NCBI RefSeq assembly: GCF_000384315.1 | Contig: NZ_ARVW01000001.1 | Span: 7,299,001-7,363,000 of the forward strand | Direction: 5' to 3' | Length of the DNA: 64,000 nucleotides | Source: Amycolatopsis nigrescens CSC17Ta-90 | GTDB lineage: Bacteria > Actinomycetota > Actinomycetes > Mycobacteriales > Pseudonocardiaceae | Program-made: the position numbers and the translations under genes | Notes under the pieces: model-generated | Databases searched by the model: none | What the model was told of the DNA's origin: nothing | Seen by the model: only the letters and a program-made list of their open reading frames with translations | Part shown: one piece after another, positions 27,507 through 36,796 of the stretch | Layout of the letters: each line of letters starts with the position of its first letter | Position numbering within the stretch: position 1 is the first letter of the stretch

Positions 27507-29128
27507 GCCAGGCCCTCCTGCACGGCGCGCACTAGCTCGGCGAGGCCGGCCGCGCGATCGGTCAGGTGCAGCCGCAGCACCGGCCTGCCGTGCTCGACGA
27601 GCACCTGGCCGTCACCGAGCGCCTGCGCGTGCTGCAGGGTGCCCAGCGTGTACGGCCGGTCCGGCACCTCCAGGTCCGCCTCGGCCGCGCCGGTGATCTG
27701 CAGGAAGATGCCGTTCTGGTGGCCGCCCTTGTGGTACTGCCCGGTGGAGTGCAGGAACCGCGGGCCCCAGCCGAAGGTGGTCTGCAGCCCGGTGCGCTTG
27801 GCCAGCTCGGTGCGCAGCAGCGCCGCGGACGCGTCGTCCAGCCGGTCCAGGTAGACCTGCACGGCGAGGTAGCCGTTCTCCGGCGCGGTGGCGAGGAACT
27901 CGCGAAGCACGTCCGCGAGCTTGCCGTCCCCGGAGGTGCCGACCGTGGCGTGCACCTCCACCGCTCCGTCCACAGTGGACGGAGCTTCGCCGCCGCCGAG
28001 CTTGGCCGGATCGTCCAGCAGGGAACGGGCCGCCTTCTTCGCGGCCTCCACGTCCGGCTGGTCGAACGGGTTGATCCCGAGCAGCCTGCCGGCGATCGCG
28101 GTGGCGAACTCCCAGAGCAGGAACTGCGCGCCGAGCGAACCGGTCACCGCCAGCTTGGCCGAGCCGGCGGCGGGACCGACGGCCACCGGGGTGGCGTCCG
28201 CCTTCGCGTCGGCGAAGCCCGTCGCGTCCGGGCCCTCCACCGCGACCGGCAACAACCCGGTGCCCTGCTTGCCGGTGGACTCGGCGATCAACTGCTCCGC
28301 CCAGTCGGCGAACCCGGCGATACCGGAGCCCGTGTCGGCCAGCACGACCTTCTCCGCGCCGTCGGCGTGTGCCGCGCCCAGTGCCGCGGCCAGCCGCACC
28401 GCGGGGTTCGCCGGATCGTCCGCGCCGAGCGTGGCGGCCACCGAAGCGGCCTGGTCCAGCAGCCTGGCCACGTCCGCGCCGGCCAGCCCGGAGGGCACCA
28501 GGCCGAAGGCGGTGAGCGCCGAGTAGCGCCCGCCCACGTTCGGATCGGCCAGGAACACCTTGCGGTAGCCCTCGGCCTCGGACAGCTCGGCCAGCGGTGA
28601 ACCGGGGTCGGTGACGACCACGATCCGCTGCTTGCCGTCGATGCCGGCGTCGGCGAACGCCCGCAGGAAGATCCGCCGGTGGCTGTCGGTCTCCACCGTG
28701 CCGCCGGACTTCGAGGAGACCACCAGCACGGTCCGTTCGAGGTCGCCGGCGAGCGCGTCGGCCACCTGACCGGGGTCGGTGGTGTCCAGCACGGTCAGTG
28801 CCACGCCCTCGGTCGCGGTGATCACCTCCGGCGCGAGCGAGGAGCCGCCCATGCCGGCGAGCACCACCCGGTCGACTCCCTCGGCCTCCAGCTCCCCGCG
28901 CAGCGCTTCGATCTCACCGATCAGCGGCCGGGACGTCTTGTGCAAGGAGGTCCAGGACAACCGGATCGAAGCCTCGGACTCGGCCTCGGCGCCCCACAAC
29001 GCGGGGTCCTGCGCGGCCAGCTTGGAGGGGACCTGGTCGGCGACCAGCCGATCGGCCAACGGCGCGGCCTTGCCCTCCAGCGCGGCGTCGACGATTTCGA
29101 CGCCCACGCCTGTTTCTTCCCCTGCCAT
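27503..29128 (-). CDS. pgi: Glucose-6-phosphate isomerase
   Basis: 541 residues. Interconverts glucose 6-phosphate and fructose 6-phosphate, tying this pentose phosphate operon to glycolysis. Marks: VVLAGMGGSSLAPEV, VVSSKSGGTVET (phosphate binding), GGRYSALTAFGLVP and FHxxGxYHKGG-like HSTGQYHKGGHQNG near the end. It belongs to the TalB-linked/short PGI subgroup seen in actinobacterial tal-pgi-zwf clusters rather than the classic pgi. I use the ATG at 29128; the frame continues upstream into sequence opposite tal that is not PGI. A perfect 23-nt palindrome lies inside the gene (27963-27985). Confidence 0.93.
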   Translation of the reverse strand: MAGEETGVGVEIVDAALEGKAAPLADRLVADQVPSKLAAQDPALWGAEAESEASIRLSWTSLHKTSRPLIGEIEALRGELEAEGVDRVVLAGMGGSSLAPEVITATEGVALTVLDTTDPGQVADALAGDLERTVLVVSSKSGGTVETDSHRRIFLRAFADAGIDGKQRIVVVTDPGSPLAELSEAEGYRKVFLADPNVGGRYSALTAFGLVPSGLAGADVARLLDQAASVAATLGADDPANPAVRLAAALGAAHADGAEKVVLADTGSGIAGFADWAEQLIAESTGKQGTGLLPVAVEGPDATGFADAKADATPVAVGPAAGSAKLAVTGSLGAQFLLWEFATAIAGRLLGINPFDQPDVEAAKKAARSLLDDPAKLGGGEAPSTVDGAVEVHATVGTSGDGKLADVLREFLATAPENGYLAVQVYLDRLDDASAALLRTELAKRTGLQTTFGWGPRFLHSTGQYHKGGHQNGIFLQITGAAEADLEVPDRPYTLGTLQHAQALGDGQVLVEHGRPVLRLHLTDRAAGLAELVRAVQEGLA

Positions 29129-29136
29129 GGCTGATA

Positions 29137-30252
29137 TCAGTCCTTCACTTTGTCCAGCTGGCCGGTCACGGTGTCCAGGAGCTCGGCCCAGGACTTCTCG
29201 AACTTCTCCACACCTTCGTTCTCCAGCACCAAGAACACGTCGGCGATGTCGATGCCGACGGCCTCGAGCCGGTCGAACACCTCCTGCGCCCGCGCCGCGG
29301 TGCCGGTCACCGTGTCCCCGGTGACCTCGGCGTGGTCGGCGGCCGCGTCCATGGTCTTCTCCGGCATGGTGTTCACCGTGTCGTGCACCACGAGCTGGTC
29401 CACATAACGGGTGTCGGAGTACTCCGGGTTCTTCACCCCGGTGGACGCCCACAGCGGCCGCTGCGCGTTGGCGCCCTGGTCGGCCAGCACGCGCCAGCGG
29501 TCGGCGGCGAACATCGCCTCGAAGGCCGCGTAGGCGAGCCGTGCGTTGGCGATGGCGGCCTCGCCGCGCAGCGCCTTGGCCTCGTCCGAGCCGATCGCCT
29601 CCAGCCGCTTGTCCACTTCGGCGTCCACACGGGACACGAAGAAGGAGGCGACCGAGTGGATGCCCTTGAGGTCGTGCCCGTTGGCCTTCGCCTGCTCGAG
29701 ACCGGCGAAGAACGCTTCGATGACCGCCTTGTACCGCTCCACCGAGAAGATCAGCGTCACGTTCACGCTGATGCCCTCCGCGAGGGTCCTGGTGATCGCC
29801 GGCAGGCCCTCTTCGGTGGCCGGGATCTTGACCAGGATGTTCGGCCGGTCCACGGTCTTCCACAGGTCCTGCGCCTCGGCCACGGTCTTCTCGGTGTCCT
29901 TGGCCAGCCGCGGATCCACCTCGATGGACACCCGGCCGTCGACGCCGTTGGTGGCGTTGTAGACGTCCCGGAAGAGGTCGGCCGCGTTGCGCACGTCGGT
30001 GGTGGTCAGCTCGCGGACCACCGCGTCCACGCCGGCCCCGCGGGCGGCCAGCTCGCGCAGCTGCTCGTCGTAGGCTTCGCCGTCGGCCATCGCGTTGGCG
30101 AAGATGGTCGGGTTGGTGGTGACCCCGACGACGTGCTTGTCGCGGACGAGGTCGGCGAGGTTGCCGGAGTTCAGGCGTTCCCTGGACAGGTCGTCGAGCC
30201 AGATCGATACGCCGGCCTCGCTGAGCCGGGCCAGCCCGTCGTTGTTGCTCAT
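29137..30252 (-). CDS. tal: Transaldolase
   Basis: 371 residues. Transfers a dihydroxyacetone unit between sugar phosphates in the non-oxidative pentose phosphate pathway. Family marks: [15 protein letters not shown], the Schiff-base Lys in [28 protein letters not shown] and [14 protein letters not shown] start, 8 bp between its stop and the pgi start, same operon. Length is normal for the actinobacterial class. Confidence 0.97.
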   Translation of the reverse strand: MSNNDGLARLSEAGVSIWLDDLSRERLNSGNLADLVRDKHVVGVTTNPTIFANAMADGEAYDEQLRELAARGAGVDAVVRELTTTDVRNAADLFRDVYNATNGVDGRVSIEVDPRLAKDTEKTVAEAQDLWKTVDRPNILVKIPATEEGLPAITRTLAEGISVNVTLIFSVERYKAVIEAFFAGLEQAKANGHDLKGIHSVASFFVSRVDAEVDKRLEAIGSDEAKALRGEAAIANARLAYAAFEAMFAADRWRVLADQGANAQRPLWASTGVKNPEYSDTRYVDQLVVHDTVNTMPEKTMDAAADHAEVTGDTVTGTAARAQEVFDRLEAVGIDIADVFLVLENEGVEKFEKSWAELLDTVTGQLDKVKD

Positions 30253-30294
30253 GACTTGATCATCCCCTTGAGGTGGTGACGAAAGTGTGCGTCT

Positions 30295-32409
30295 TCAGGC
30301 GTTCTTTGTCTTGTCGAGCGACCGGCGCGCGGCGTCCACCACCGCGTCGGCGGTGAAGCCGAACTCGCGGAACAGCGTCTGGTAGTCGGCGGACGCGCCG
30401 AAGTGCTCGATCGACACGACCTCGCCGGTGTCACCGACGAAGCGGTGCCAGGAAAGGGCGATGCCGGCCTCCACCGCGACCCGTGCCTTCACGGTGGGCG
30501 GGATGACCGCTTCCCGGTACGCCTTGTCCTGCTGGTCGAACCACTCGACACAGGGCATGGACACCACACTGGTCGGAACGCCGTCGGCCTCCAGGGTGTT
30601 CCTGGCCTCGACGGCGAGCTGCACCTCGGAGCCGGTGGCCAGCAGCACCACCTCGGGGGAGCCGTTGGACGCTTCGGCGAGCACGTAACCGCCCTTGGCG
30701 ACGCCCTCCGCGTTGGTGCCTTCCAGCACCGGCACGTTCTGCCGGGTCAGCGCCAGCCCGGACGGCGCGTGGACGTCCTCCAGCACCGCCTTCCACGCGT
30801 ACGCGGTCTCGTTGGCGTCGGCGGGCCGCACCACGTTCAGGCCGGGGATGGCCCGCAGCGCGGACAGCTGCTCGATCGGCTGGTGCGTCGGGCCGTCCTC
30901 GCCGAGGCCGATCGAGTCGTGCGTCCAGACGTAGATGACCGGGGCCTTCATCAGCGCGGCGAGCCGCACCGGCGGGCGCATGTAGTCGCTGAAGATGAGG
31001 AAGGTGGCGCCGTAGGGCCGGGTGCCGCCGTGCAGCGCGATCCCGTTCAGGATCGAGCCCATCGCGTGCTCGCGGACGCCGAAGTGCAGCGTGCGGCCGT
31101 ACGGGTTGGCCTGCCACATCCCGGTGGAGGCCTTCTCCGGGCCGAACGAGTCGGCGCCCTTCATGGTGGTGTTGTTGCTCTCCGCCAGGTCTGCGGAACC
31201 GCCCCACAGCTCGGGCAGCACGTCCGCCACCGCGGAGAGCACCTCGCCGGAGGCCTTGCGGGTCGCGATTCCCTTCGCGTCCGGCTCCCAGGACGGCAGC
31301 TTCTCGGCCCAGCCCGCCGGCAGCGAGCGGGTGCGCAGCCGGTCCGCGAGCTGCTTGCGCTCGGGGTTGGCCGTCGCCCACTGGTCGAACTTCCGCTGCC
31401 ACTCGGCGTGCGCCGCCCGGCCGCGCTCGGCCGCCTTGCGGGTGTGCGCGATGACCTCGTCGTCCACCTGGAAGCTGCGCTCCGGGTCGAAGCCGAGGAT
31501 CTCCTTGACCGCGGCCACCTCGTCCGCGCCCAGCGCGGCGCCGTGCGCCTTGCCGGTGTTCATCTTGTTCGGCGCCGGGTAGCCGATCACGGTGCGCAGC
31601 AGGATGAAGGAGGGCCGGCCGGTCTCCGCCTTGGCGGCCTCGATGGCCTGCTCGATGGCGACCACGTCCTCGCCGCCGTCCACCACCTGCACGTGCCAGC
31701 CGTATGCCTCGTACCGCTTCGCGGTGTCTTCGGACAGCGCGATGTTGGTGTCGTCCTCGATGGAGATCTTGTTGTCGTCGTAGATCACCACCAGGTTGCC
31801 GAGCTCCTGGCGGCCGGCGATCGAGGATGCCTCGGAGGTGACGCCCTCTTCGATGTCACCGTCGGAGGCGATCACGTAGACGAAGTGGTCGAAGATGCTC
31901 TCGCCGGGTGCGGCGTCCGGGTCCAGCAGGCCGCGCTCGCGGCGGGCGGCCATCGCCATCCCCACCGCGTTGGCGAGGCCCTGACCGAGCGGCCCGGTGG
32001 TGGTCTCCACCCCGTCGGTGTGCCGGTACTCCGGGTGGCCGGGGGTCTTCGAGCCCCACTTGCGCAGCTGCCGGAGGTCGTCCAGCTCGAGGCCGTAACC
32101 CGCAAGGTAGAGCTGGATGTAGAGGGTGAGGCTGCTGTGCCCGGCGGACAGCACGAAGCGGTCGCGGCCGGCCCAGTCCTGGTCCTCGGGGTCGTGCCGC
32201 AGCACCCGCTGGAAGAGCGAGTACGCGACCGGCGCCAGGCTCATCGCGGTACCGGGGTGGCCGCTGCCACAGTTCTCCACCGCGTCCGCGGCGAGCACGC
32301 GGACGGTGTCCACCGCCCGGGTATCCAGTTCGGTCCAGTCGGCCGGCACGTTCCGCCGGGTCAGGAGCTTGTCGGGGCTGTTCTCGCTGATAGAGGCGGT
32401 TTCGGACAC
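30295..32409 (-). CDS. tkt: Transketolase
   Basis: 704 residues. Thiamine-diphosphate enzyme moving two-carbon units between sugar phosphates. Marks: GHPGTAMSLAP, TTTGPLGQGLANAVGMA, the thiamine-binding GDGDIEEG-like ASDGDIEEGVTSEA, FSDYMRPPVRLAAL and WTHDSIGLGEDGPTHQP. I place the start at the GTG at 32409 (VSETASISEN), with GGGAG 10 bp upstream; a TTG at 32433 would add eight residues. First gene of tkt-tal-pgi-zwf-opcA-pgl, divergent from ctaB. Confidence 0.96.
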   Translation of the reverse strand: MSETASISENSPDKLLTRRNVPADWTELDTRAVDTVRVLAADAVENCGSGHPGTAMSLAPVAYSLFQRVLRHDPEDQDWAGRDRFVLSAGHSSLTLYIQLYLAGYGLELDDLRQLRKWGSKTPGHPEYRHTDGVETTTGPLGQGLANAVGMAMAARRERGLLDPDAAPGESIFDHFVYVIASDGDIEEGVTSEASSIAGRQELGNLVVIYDDNKISIEDDTNIALSEDTAKRYEAYGWHVQVVDGGEDVVAIEQAIEAAKAETGRPSFILLRTVIGYPAPNKMNTGKAHGAALGADEVAAVKEILGFDPERSFQVDDEVIAHTRKAAERGRAAHAEWQRKFDQWATANPERKQLADRLRTRSLPAGWAEKLPSWEPDAKGIATRKASGEVLSAVADVLPELWGGSADLAESNNTTMKGADSFGPEKASTGMWQANPYGRTLHFGVREHAMGSILNGIALHGGTRPYGATFLIFSDYMRPPVRLAALMKAPVIYVWTHDSIGLGEDGPTHQPIEQLSALRAIPGLNVVRPADANETAYAWKAVLEDVHAPSGLALTRQNVPVLEGTNAEGVAKGGYVLAEASNGSPEVVLLATGSEVQLAVEARNTLEADGVPTSVVSMPCVEWFDQQDKAYREAVIPPTVKARVAVEAGIALSWHRFVGDTGEVVSIEHFGASADYQTLFREFGFTADAVVDAARRSLDKTKNA

Positions 32410-32752
32410 TGAACTCGTACTCCCCGTCTTCAAGGTCGAAGCTGTCTTCCTGCGTGGTGTACCCGGTATTGCGGTGCTACTGGACTAAATCGATCCCGAA
32501 GTCACGATATTCCTGCTCCGGCACCCTCGCACGGGCACCGCGTCGGCGGTCGCGGCCAGCCTAATGGTTGGGCCGTCCGCGGCAGCGCCCCCCGACACGC
32601 CCCCGCGACACGCTGCCGCCTGTGCGGACCCGCAGGTAACCCGATCCGGCACCATGACTAACATCGACTCGGGCGCCAAACCCCGCGTGTGCTTCGGTTC
32701 CACCACCAGATCACGGGAGCCTGGGCCCGCCCGATCTGACGCAGGGAGTGAA
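32410..32752. other. Divergent tkt/ctaB intergenic region, 343 bp
   Basis: No gene was found here. It must contain the promoters of both tkt (minus) and ctaB (plus). An AT-richer patch at 32483-32513 is the likely tkt promoter area, and CTAACAT near 32657 could be a ctaB -10. Neither has a convincing -35 partner. No riboswitch-like fold or long repeat was recognised. Confidence 0.5.
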
Positions 32753-33733
32753 ATGTCGTTGGTGAACGCTGCGCACGGACGCAGTGAGGACACCAGCGCC
32801 GTGCATCCGACCGGCGAGAAACCGCCCCGGGAACGGCGAACCGCTCGGCAGGTTGTTGGCGCGTACGCCGCGCTCGCCAAACCCCGGGTCATCGAGCTGC
32901 TGCTCGTCACCACCATCCCGGCGATGTTCCTGGCCGGCCGGGAGATCCCGTCGCCGTGGCTGGTGCTGGCCACGCTGGTCGGCGGCACCATGGCGGCCGG
33001 CAGCGCGAACGCGCTCAACTGCGTGATCGACGCGGACATCGACAAGGTGATGAAGCGGACCAGGCGGCGCCCGCTGGTCCGCGACTCGGTGCCGCGCCGC
33101 GGCGCGCTGATCTTCGGTCTAGCGCTCGGCGCCGCTTCGGTCGCGGTGCTCTATTTCACGGTGAACCTGCTCGCCGCCGTGCTCGCGATCGCCACCATCC
33201 TCTTCTACATCTTCGTCTACACCCTGGTGCTCAAGCGCCGGACCGCGCAGAACGTGGTGTGGGGCGGTGCCGCCGGCTGCATGCCGGTGGTGATCGGCTG
33301 GGCGGCGGTGACCGGCACCGTGCAGTGGCCCGCGTTCGTGATGTTCGGGGTGATTTTCTTCTGGACCCCGCCGCACACCTGGGCGCTGGCCATGCGGTAC
33401 CGCGAGGACTACGAGCGGGCCGGGGTGCCGATGCTGCCGGTGGTGGCCACCCCGCAGCACGTGGCCAAGCAGATCGTCATCTACTCCTGGGTGATGGTGG
33501 CCTGGACGCTGCTGCTGATCCCGGCCACGAGCTGGCTGTACACCTCGTTCGCGCTGCTGGTCGGTGGCTGGTTCCTGTTCTACGCGCACAGCCTGTACGC
33601 CTCGGTGCGCCGTGGTGAGGCGACCAAGCCGATGGCGTTGTTCCACCGGTCCAACACCTATCTGATGATCCTGTTCTGCGCGCTGGCCGTGGACTCGGCG
33701 ATCGGCCTGCCGGTCGTCGGCCTGCCCTTCTGA
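32753..33733 (+). CDS. ctaB: Protoheme IX farnesyltransferase (heme O synthase)
   Basis: 326-residue membrane protein of the UbiA prenyltransferase family. It adds the farnesyl chain to heme B to make heme O for cytochrome oxidase. The first Asp-rich motif is [20 protein letters not shown] (NxxxDxxxD), with [17 protein letters not shown] upstream. The second motif is [16 protein letters not shown], preceded by [12 protein letters not shown]. About eight or nine transmembrane helices. ATG at 32753 with GGGAG upstream. It divides the pathway with ctaA at 43.5 kb, which makes heme A. Confidence 0.96.
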   Translation: MSLVNAAHGRSEDTSAVHPTGEKPPRERRTARQVVGAYAALAKPRVIELLLVTTIPAMFLAGREIPSPWLVLATLVGGTMAAGSANALNCVIDADIDKVMKRTRRRPLVRDSVPRRGALIFGLALGAASVAVLYFTVNLLAAVLAIATILFYIFVYTLVLKRRTAQNVVWGGAAGCMPVVIGWAAVTGTVQWPAFVMFGVIFFWTPPHTWALAMRYREDYERAGVPMLPVVATPQHVAKQIVIYSWVMVAWTLLLIPATSWLYTSFALLVGGWFLFYAHSLYASVRRGEATKPMALFHRSNTYLMILFCALAVDSAIGLPVVGLPF

Positions 33734-33770
33734 CGGCCGGACCCTCTCGGCGGGGAATAAGCACCTCGGT

Positions 33771-33796
33771 GGGGCCTGTTGTTCTCCTTCGGCCCC
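33771..33796. promoter_or_regulatory. Inverted repeat upstream of the HelD gene
   Basis: GGGGCC (33771-33776) and GGCCCC (33791-33796) are exact complements with a 14-nt spacer, ending 31 bp before the HelD start. It may be the ctaB terminator or an operator. GGGG...CCCC repeats also mark rifamycin-associated elements upstream of some actinobacterial HelR genes, but I cannot confirm a match. Confidence 0.35.
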
Positions 33797-33827
33797 GAAC
33801 ACCCCTGACCGCGAGAGTGGGTAGCCC

Positions 33828-36107
33828 TTGTCCGTGTCCCCGCCCGACCGGGAACCAGACGCCGGCCAGGAGGTCGCGCGCGAGCAGGAGTACGTCTCCG
33901 CGCTGTACCGCAAGCTGGACGCCGAGCGCGAGGTGGCGCAGCGCCGGCTCACCGAGACCCTGCGCCAGACCGGCGGAACCCCGCAGGCCCGCACCGAACG
34001 CGACGTGTCCACCGCCCTGTACTCCGACCGGCTCGCCCAGCTGAGCTCGGTGGAGCAGGGGCTGTGCTTCGGCCGCCTCGACTTCCACGAGCAGGAGACC
34101 GCCTACATCGGCAGGCTCGGGCTGTTCGACGAGGAGGGCGACTACGCCCCGCTGCTGATCGACTGGCGGGCACCGGTGGCGCGGCCGTTCTACCTGGCCA
34201 CCGCCGCCTCCCCGGACGGGGTCCGCCGCCGGCGGCACCTGCGCACGCTGAGCCGCCGGGTCGTCGGCGTTGACGACGAGATCCTCGACCTGAACGCGGC
34301 CGACCAGGGCCAGGACCTCGGCCTCGCCGGCGAGGCCGCGCTGCTCGCCGCGCTGGAACGGCGGCGCACCGGCGAGATGAGCGACATCGTCGCGACCATC
34401 CAGGGCGAGCAGGACGACATCATCCGGGACGGCCTGAACGGCGTGCTGGTGGTGCAGGGCGGGCCCGGCACCGGCAAGACCGCGGTCGCGCTGCACCGCG
34501 CGGCCTACCTGCTCTACACCCACCGCCGGCAGCTCACCACGCGCGGCGTGCTGGTGGTCGGGCCCAACTCGACCTTCCTGCGCTACATCGGCCAGGTGCT
34601 GCCGTCGCTGGGGGAGACCGGGGTGCTGCTGGCCACCGTCGGCGAGCTGTACCCGGGCACCGTCGCGCGGGGCACCGACAGCGTGGCCGCCGCCGAGATC
34701 AAGGGCCGCGCGGCGATGGCGGACCTGCTCGCCGCCGCGGTCCGCGATCGGCAGCAGGTGCCGGAGACCGTGCTGGAGATCGAGGTCGAACGCGAGATCG
34801 TCCGGCTGGACCGCAACACCTGCGCCGAGGCGCGGAGCAAGGCGCGCAGGTCCCGGCGCCCGCACAACCTGGCGCGCCGGATCTTCGTCGCCGAACTGCT
34901 GGACGCGCTGACCCGCCAGGTCGCCAAGCGGCTCGACGTGGATTCCGACGGCCTGCTGGACGCGCACGACCTGGACGACATCCGGGCCGAGCTGGCGGTG
35001 GACAAGAACGTGCGGCGGGCGCTGGACGAGCTGTGGCCAACGCTCACCCCGCACCAGCTGCTCGGCGACCTGCTCGCCTCCCCGGACCGGCTGGAGTCGG
35101 CCGCCGGGCGCCGGCTGACCGCCGACGAGCGGGCCGCACTGGTGCGCCCGCCGTGGGCGGACTGGACTCCGGCCGACGTGCCGCTGCTGGACGAGCTGGC
35201 CGAACTGCTCGGCGAGGACGACACCGAGGCGCGGGCCGAGGAAGCGCGGCGGGAACGCGAAGAGCGGGCCTACGCCGAGGGTGTGCTGCACGTGCTGGAG
35301 CAGGACGAGGAGATCATCGACGAAGAGGTGCTGCGGGTCCGCGACGTGCTGGACGCGGAGCTGCTCGCTGAACGGCAGGAACGCCGCAGCGACCTGACCG
35401 CGGCCCAGCGCGCCGCCGGGGACCGCACCTGGACCTTCGGGCACGTGATCGTGGACGAGGCGCAGGAACTGTCCGCGATGGACTGGCGCACGCTGATGCG
35501 GCGGTGCCCGAGCCGGTCGATGACCCTGGTCGGTGACGTGGCGCAGACCGGCGCGGCGGCCGGCGCGTCCTCCTGGCAGGAGGTGCTCAGCCCGTACGTC
35601 GCCGACCGGTGGCGGCTGCGCGAGCTGACCGTGAACTACCGGACCCCGGCCGAGATCATGACGCTGGCCGCGGACGCGCTCGCCGAGGTGGACCCGGACT
35701 TGCGGGTACCCGCTTCGGTGCGCGAAACCGGCGACGCGCCTTGGCGGCTTTCGGTGCCGCCCGGGGAGCTGCCCGAGCGGCTGGCGCCGGTGGTGGCGGC
35801 CGAGTTGGCCGCGGCCGACGGCGGCACGGTGGCGGTGCTCTGCCCGAAGGACCGGCTCGACGGGCTGCGGGCCGCGGTGCCGGCGGACGAGCGGCTGTCC
35901 GTGCTCGCCGTGGAAGAGGCGAAGGGCCTGGAGTTCGACGCGGTGGTGCTGGTGGCTCCCGAGGAGATCGTGGCCGGGTCGTCCCGCGGCTGGAACGATC
36001 TCTACGTGGCGCTGACCCGTGCCACCAGGCGGCTCGGGATCCTGCACGACGGGCCGCCGCTGCCTGCGCTTTCGGGTGCTGCCGAGCAGGCACGGGCGCC
36101 CCGATAA
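33828..36107 (+). CDS. helD: HelD-type helicase, RNA polymerase-recycling factor (UvrD/Rep superfamily 1)
   Basis: 759 residues. HelD proteins bind RNA polymerase, pry open the DNA channels and release stalled complexes; the Streptomyces form HelR gives rifampicin tolerance. Here an N-terminal antiparallel coiled coil (residues 17-65, REQEYVSALYRKLDAEREVA) is followed by a HelD-specific DYAPLLIDWRAPVARPFY segment. The Walker A GGPGTGKTAVALHRAAYLLY lies near 211. Walker B is HVIVDEAQELSAMDW, and motif VI is YVALTRATRR. The TTG at 33828 or GTG at 33834 starts it; neither has a clear Shine-Dalgarno sequence. The FKBP gene follows after 9 bp. Resistance function is inference from the family. Confidence 0.88.
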   Translation: MSVSPPDREPDAGQEVAREQEYVSALYRKLDAEREVAQRRLTETLRQTGGTPQARTERDVSTALYSDRLAQLSSVEQGLCFGRLDFHEQETAYIGRLGLFDEEGDYAPLLIDWRAPVARPFYLATAASPDGVRRRRHLRTLSRRVVGVDDEILDLNAADQGQDLGLAGEAALLAALERRRTGEMSDIVATIQGEQDDIIRDGLNGVLVVQGGPGTGKTAVALHRAAYLLYTHRRQLTTRGVLVVGPNSTFLRYIGQVLPSLGETGVLLATVGELYPGTVARGTDSVAAAEIKGRAAMADLLAAAVRDRQQVPETVLEIEVEREIVRLDRNTCAEARSKARRSRRPHNLARRIFVAELLDALTRQVAKRLDVDSDGLLDAHDLDDIRAELAVDKNVRRALDELWPTLTPHQLLGDLLASPDRLESAAGRRLTADERAALVRPPWADWTPADVPLLDELAELLGEDDTEARAEEARREREERAYAEGVLHVLEQDEEIIDEEVLRVRDVLDAELLAERQERRSDLTAAQRAAGDRTWTFGHVIVDEAQELSAMDWRTLMRRCPSRSMTLVGDVAQTGAAAGASSWQEVLSPYVADRWRLRELTVNYRTPAEIMTLAADALAEVDPDLRVPASVRETGDAPWRLSVPPGELPERLAPVVAAELAAADGGTVAVLCPKDRLDGLRAAVPADERLSVLAVEEAKGLEFDAVVLVAPEEIVAGSSRGWNDLYVALTRATRRLGILHDGPPLPALSGAAEQARAPR

Positions 36108-36116
36108 AGTGACCGC

Positions 36117-36716
36117 ATGCGTAACGCTGGCAAGATCATTACTGTGGTGGCCGCCGCACTGAGCCTTGGTGCCTGCACCAACTCCGAACAAGCCTCCGAC
36201 CTGCCGCCGGGCAGCGGGCCGACCCCGTCGGTCGGCCAGCCCGCCGCGTCCAGCTCGGCTTCGGCGCCGTCCTCCGGCAACGTCAGCACGGAGCCGGAAG
36301 GGCAGAAGGAGTGCACGGCCGAGGACATCAAGGTCACCGGTGCGGCCGGTGCGCCGCCGGAGATCACCATCCCGGCCACCTGCAAGCCGCCGACGAAGCG
36401 GCTGAGCAAGGACCTCACCCCGGGCACCGGCGCGGAGGCCAAGGCCGGCAGCCAGCTGGAGATGAACTACCTGCTGGTCTCCTGGTCGGACAAGGAGAAG
36501 AAGGACAGCTCCTTCGACCGCGGTGAGCCGTTCCCGCTGTCGCTCGGCGAGGGCAGCGTCATCAAGGGCTGGGACGAGGGCCTGGTCGGGATCAAGCAGG
36601 GCGCCCGCCGGCTGCTGGTGATCCCGCCCGCCGAGGGCTACGGCCCGAACGGCAAGGGCACGATCAAGCCGAACGAGACCCTCGTCTTCATCGTCGACGC
36701 CGTCAAGGTCGCCTAA
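36117..36716 (+). CDS. FKBP-type peptidyl-prolyl isomerase lipoprotein
   Basis: 199 residues. A lipoprotein signal with lipobox LGAC puts the acylated Cys at residue 20. It is followed by a Ser/Pro/Ala-rich linker (about 25-60) and a C-terminal FKBP domain (about 90-199). The domain keeps the usual active-site residues (MNYLLVSW, SFDRGEPFPLSLGEGSVIKGWDEGL, GYGPNG, VFIVDAV). It should fold exported proteins at the outer face of the membrane. It starts 9 bp after the HelD gene. Two Cys (C65 and C89) in the linker region could form a disulfide. Confidence 0.92.
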   Translation: MRNAGKIITVVAAALSLGACTNSEQASDLPPGSGPTPSVGQPAASSSASAPSSGNVSTEPEGQKECTAEDIKVTGAAGAPPEITIPATCKPPTKRLSKDLTPGTGAEAKAGSQLEMNYLLVSWSDKEKKDSSFDRGEPFPLSLGEGSVIKGWDEGLVGIKQGARRLLVIPPAEGYGPNGKGTIKPNETLVFIVDAVKVA

Positions 36717-36730
36717 CCCCCTTCTTGCCA

Positions 36731-36789
36731 GAGTCCGTGAAGGGCACCTTGCCTACCTTCAAAGTAGGCAAGGTGCCCTTCACGGACTC
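36731..36789. repeat. Long palindrome, family A copy 3 (bidirectional terminator candidate)
   Basis: Perfect 26-bp arms (36731-36756 and 36764-36789) with a 7-nt loop. It is the best-preserved family A member, differing from copy 2 at only a few bases. It sits precisely between the convergent FKBP gene (ends 36716) and the quinone oxidoreductase gene (ends 36797). Confidence 0.88.
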
Positions 36790-36796
36790 GTTAGCG

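Noticed and set aside
33477..36191. 904-codon open frame antisense to the HelD gene
   Set aside because: Low-complexity translation. HelD on the plus strand has all helicase motifs.
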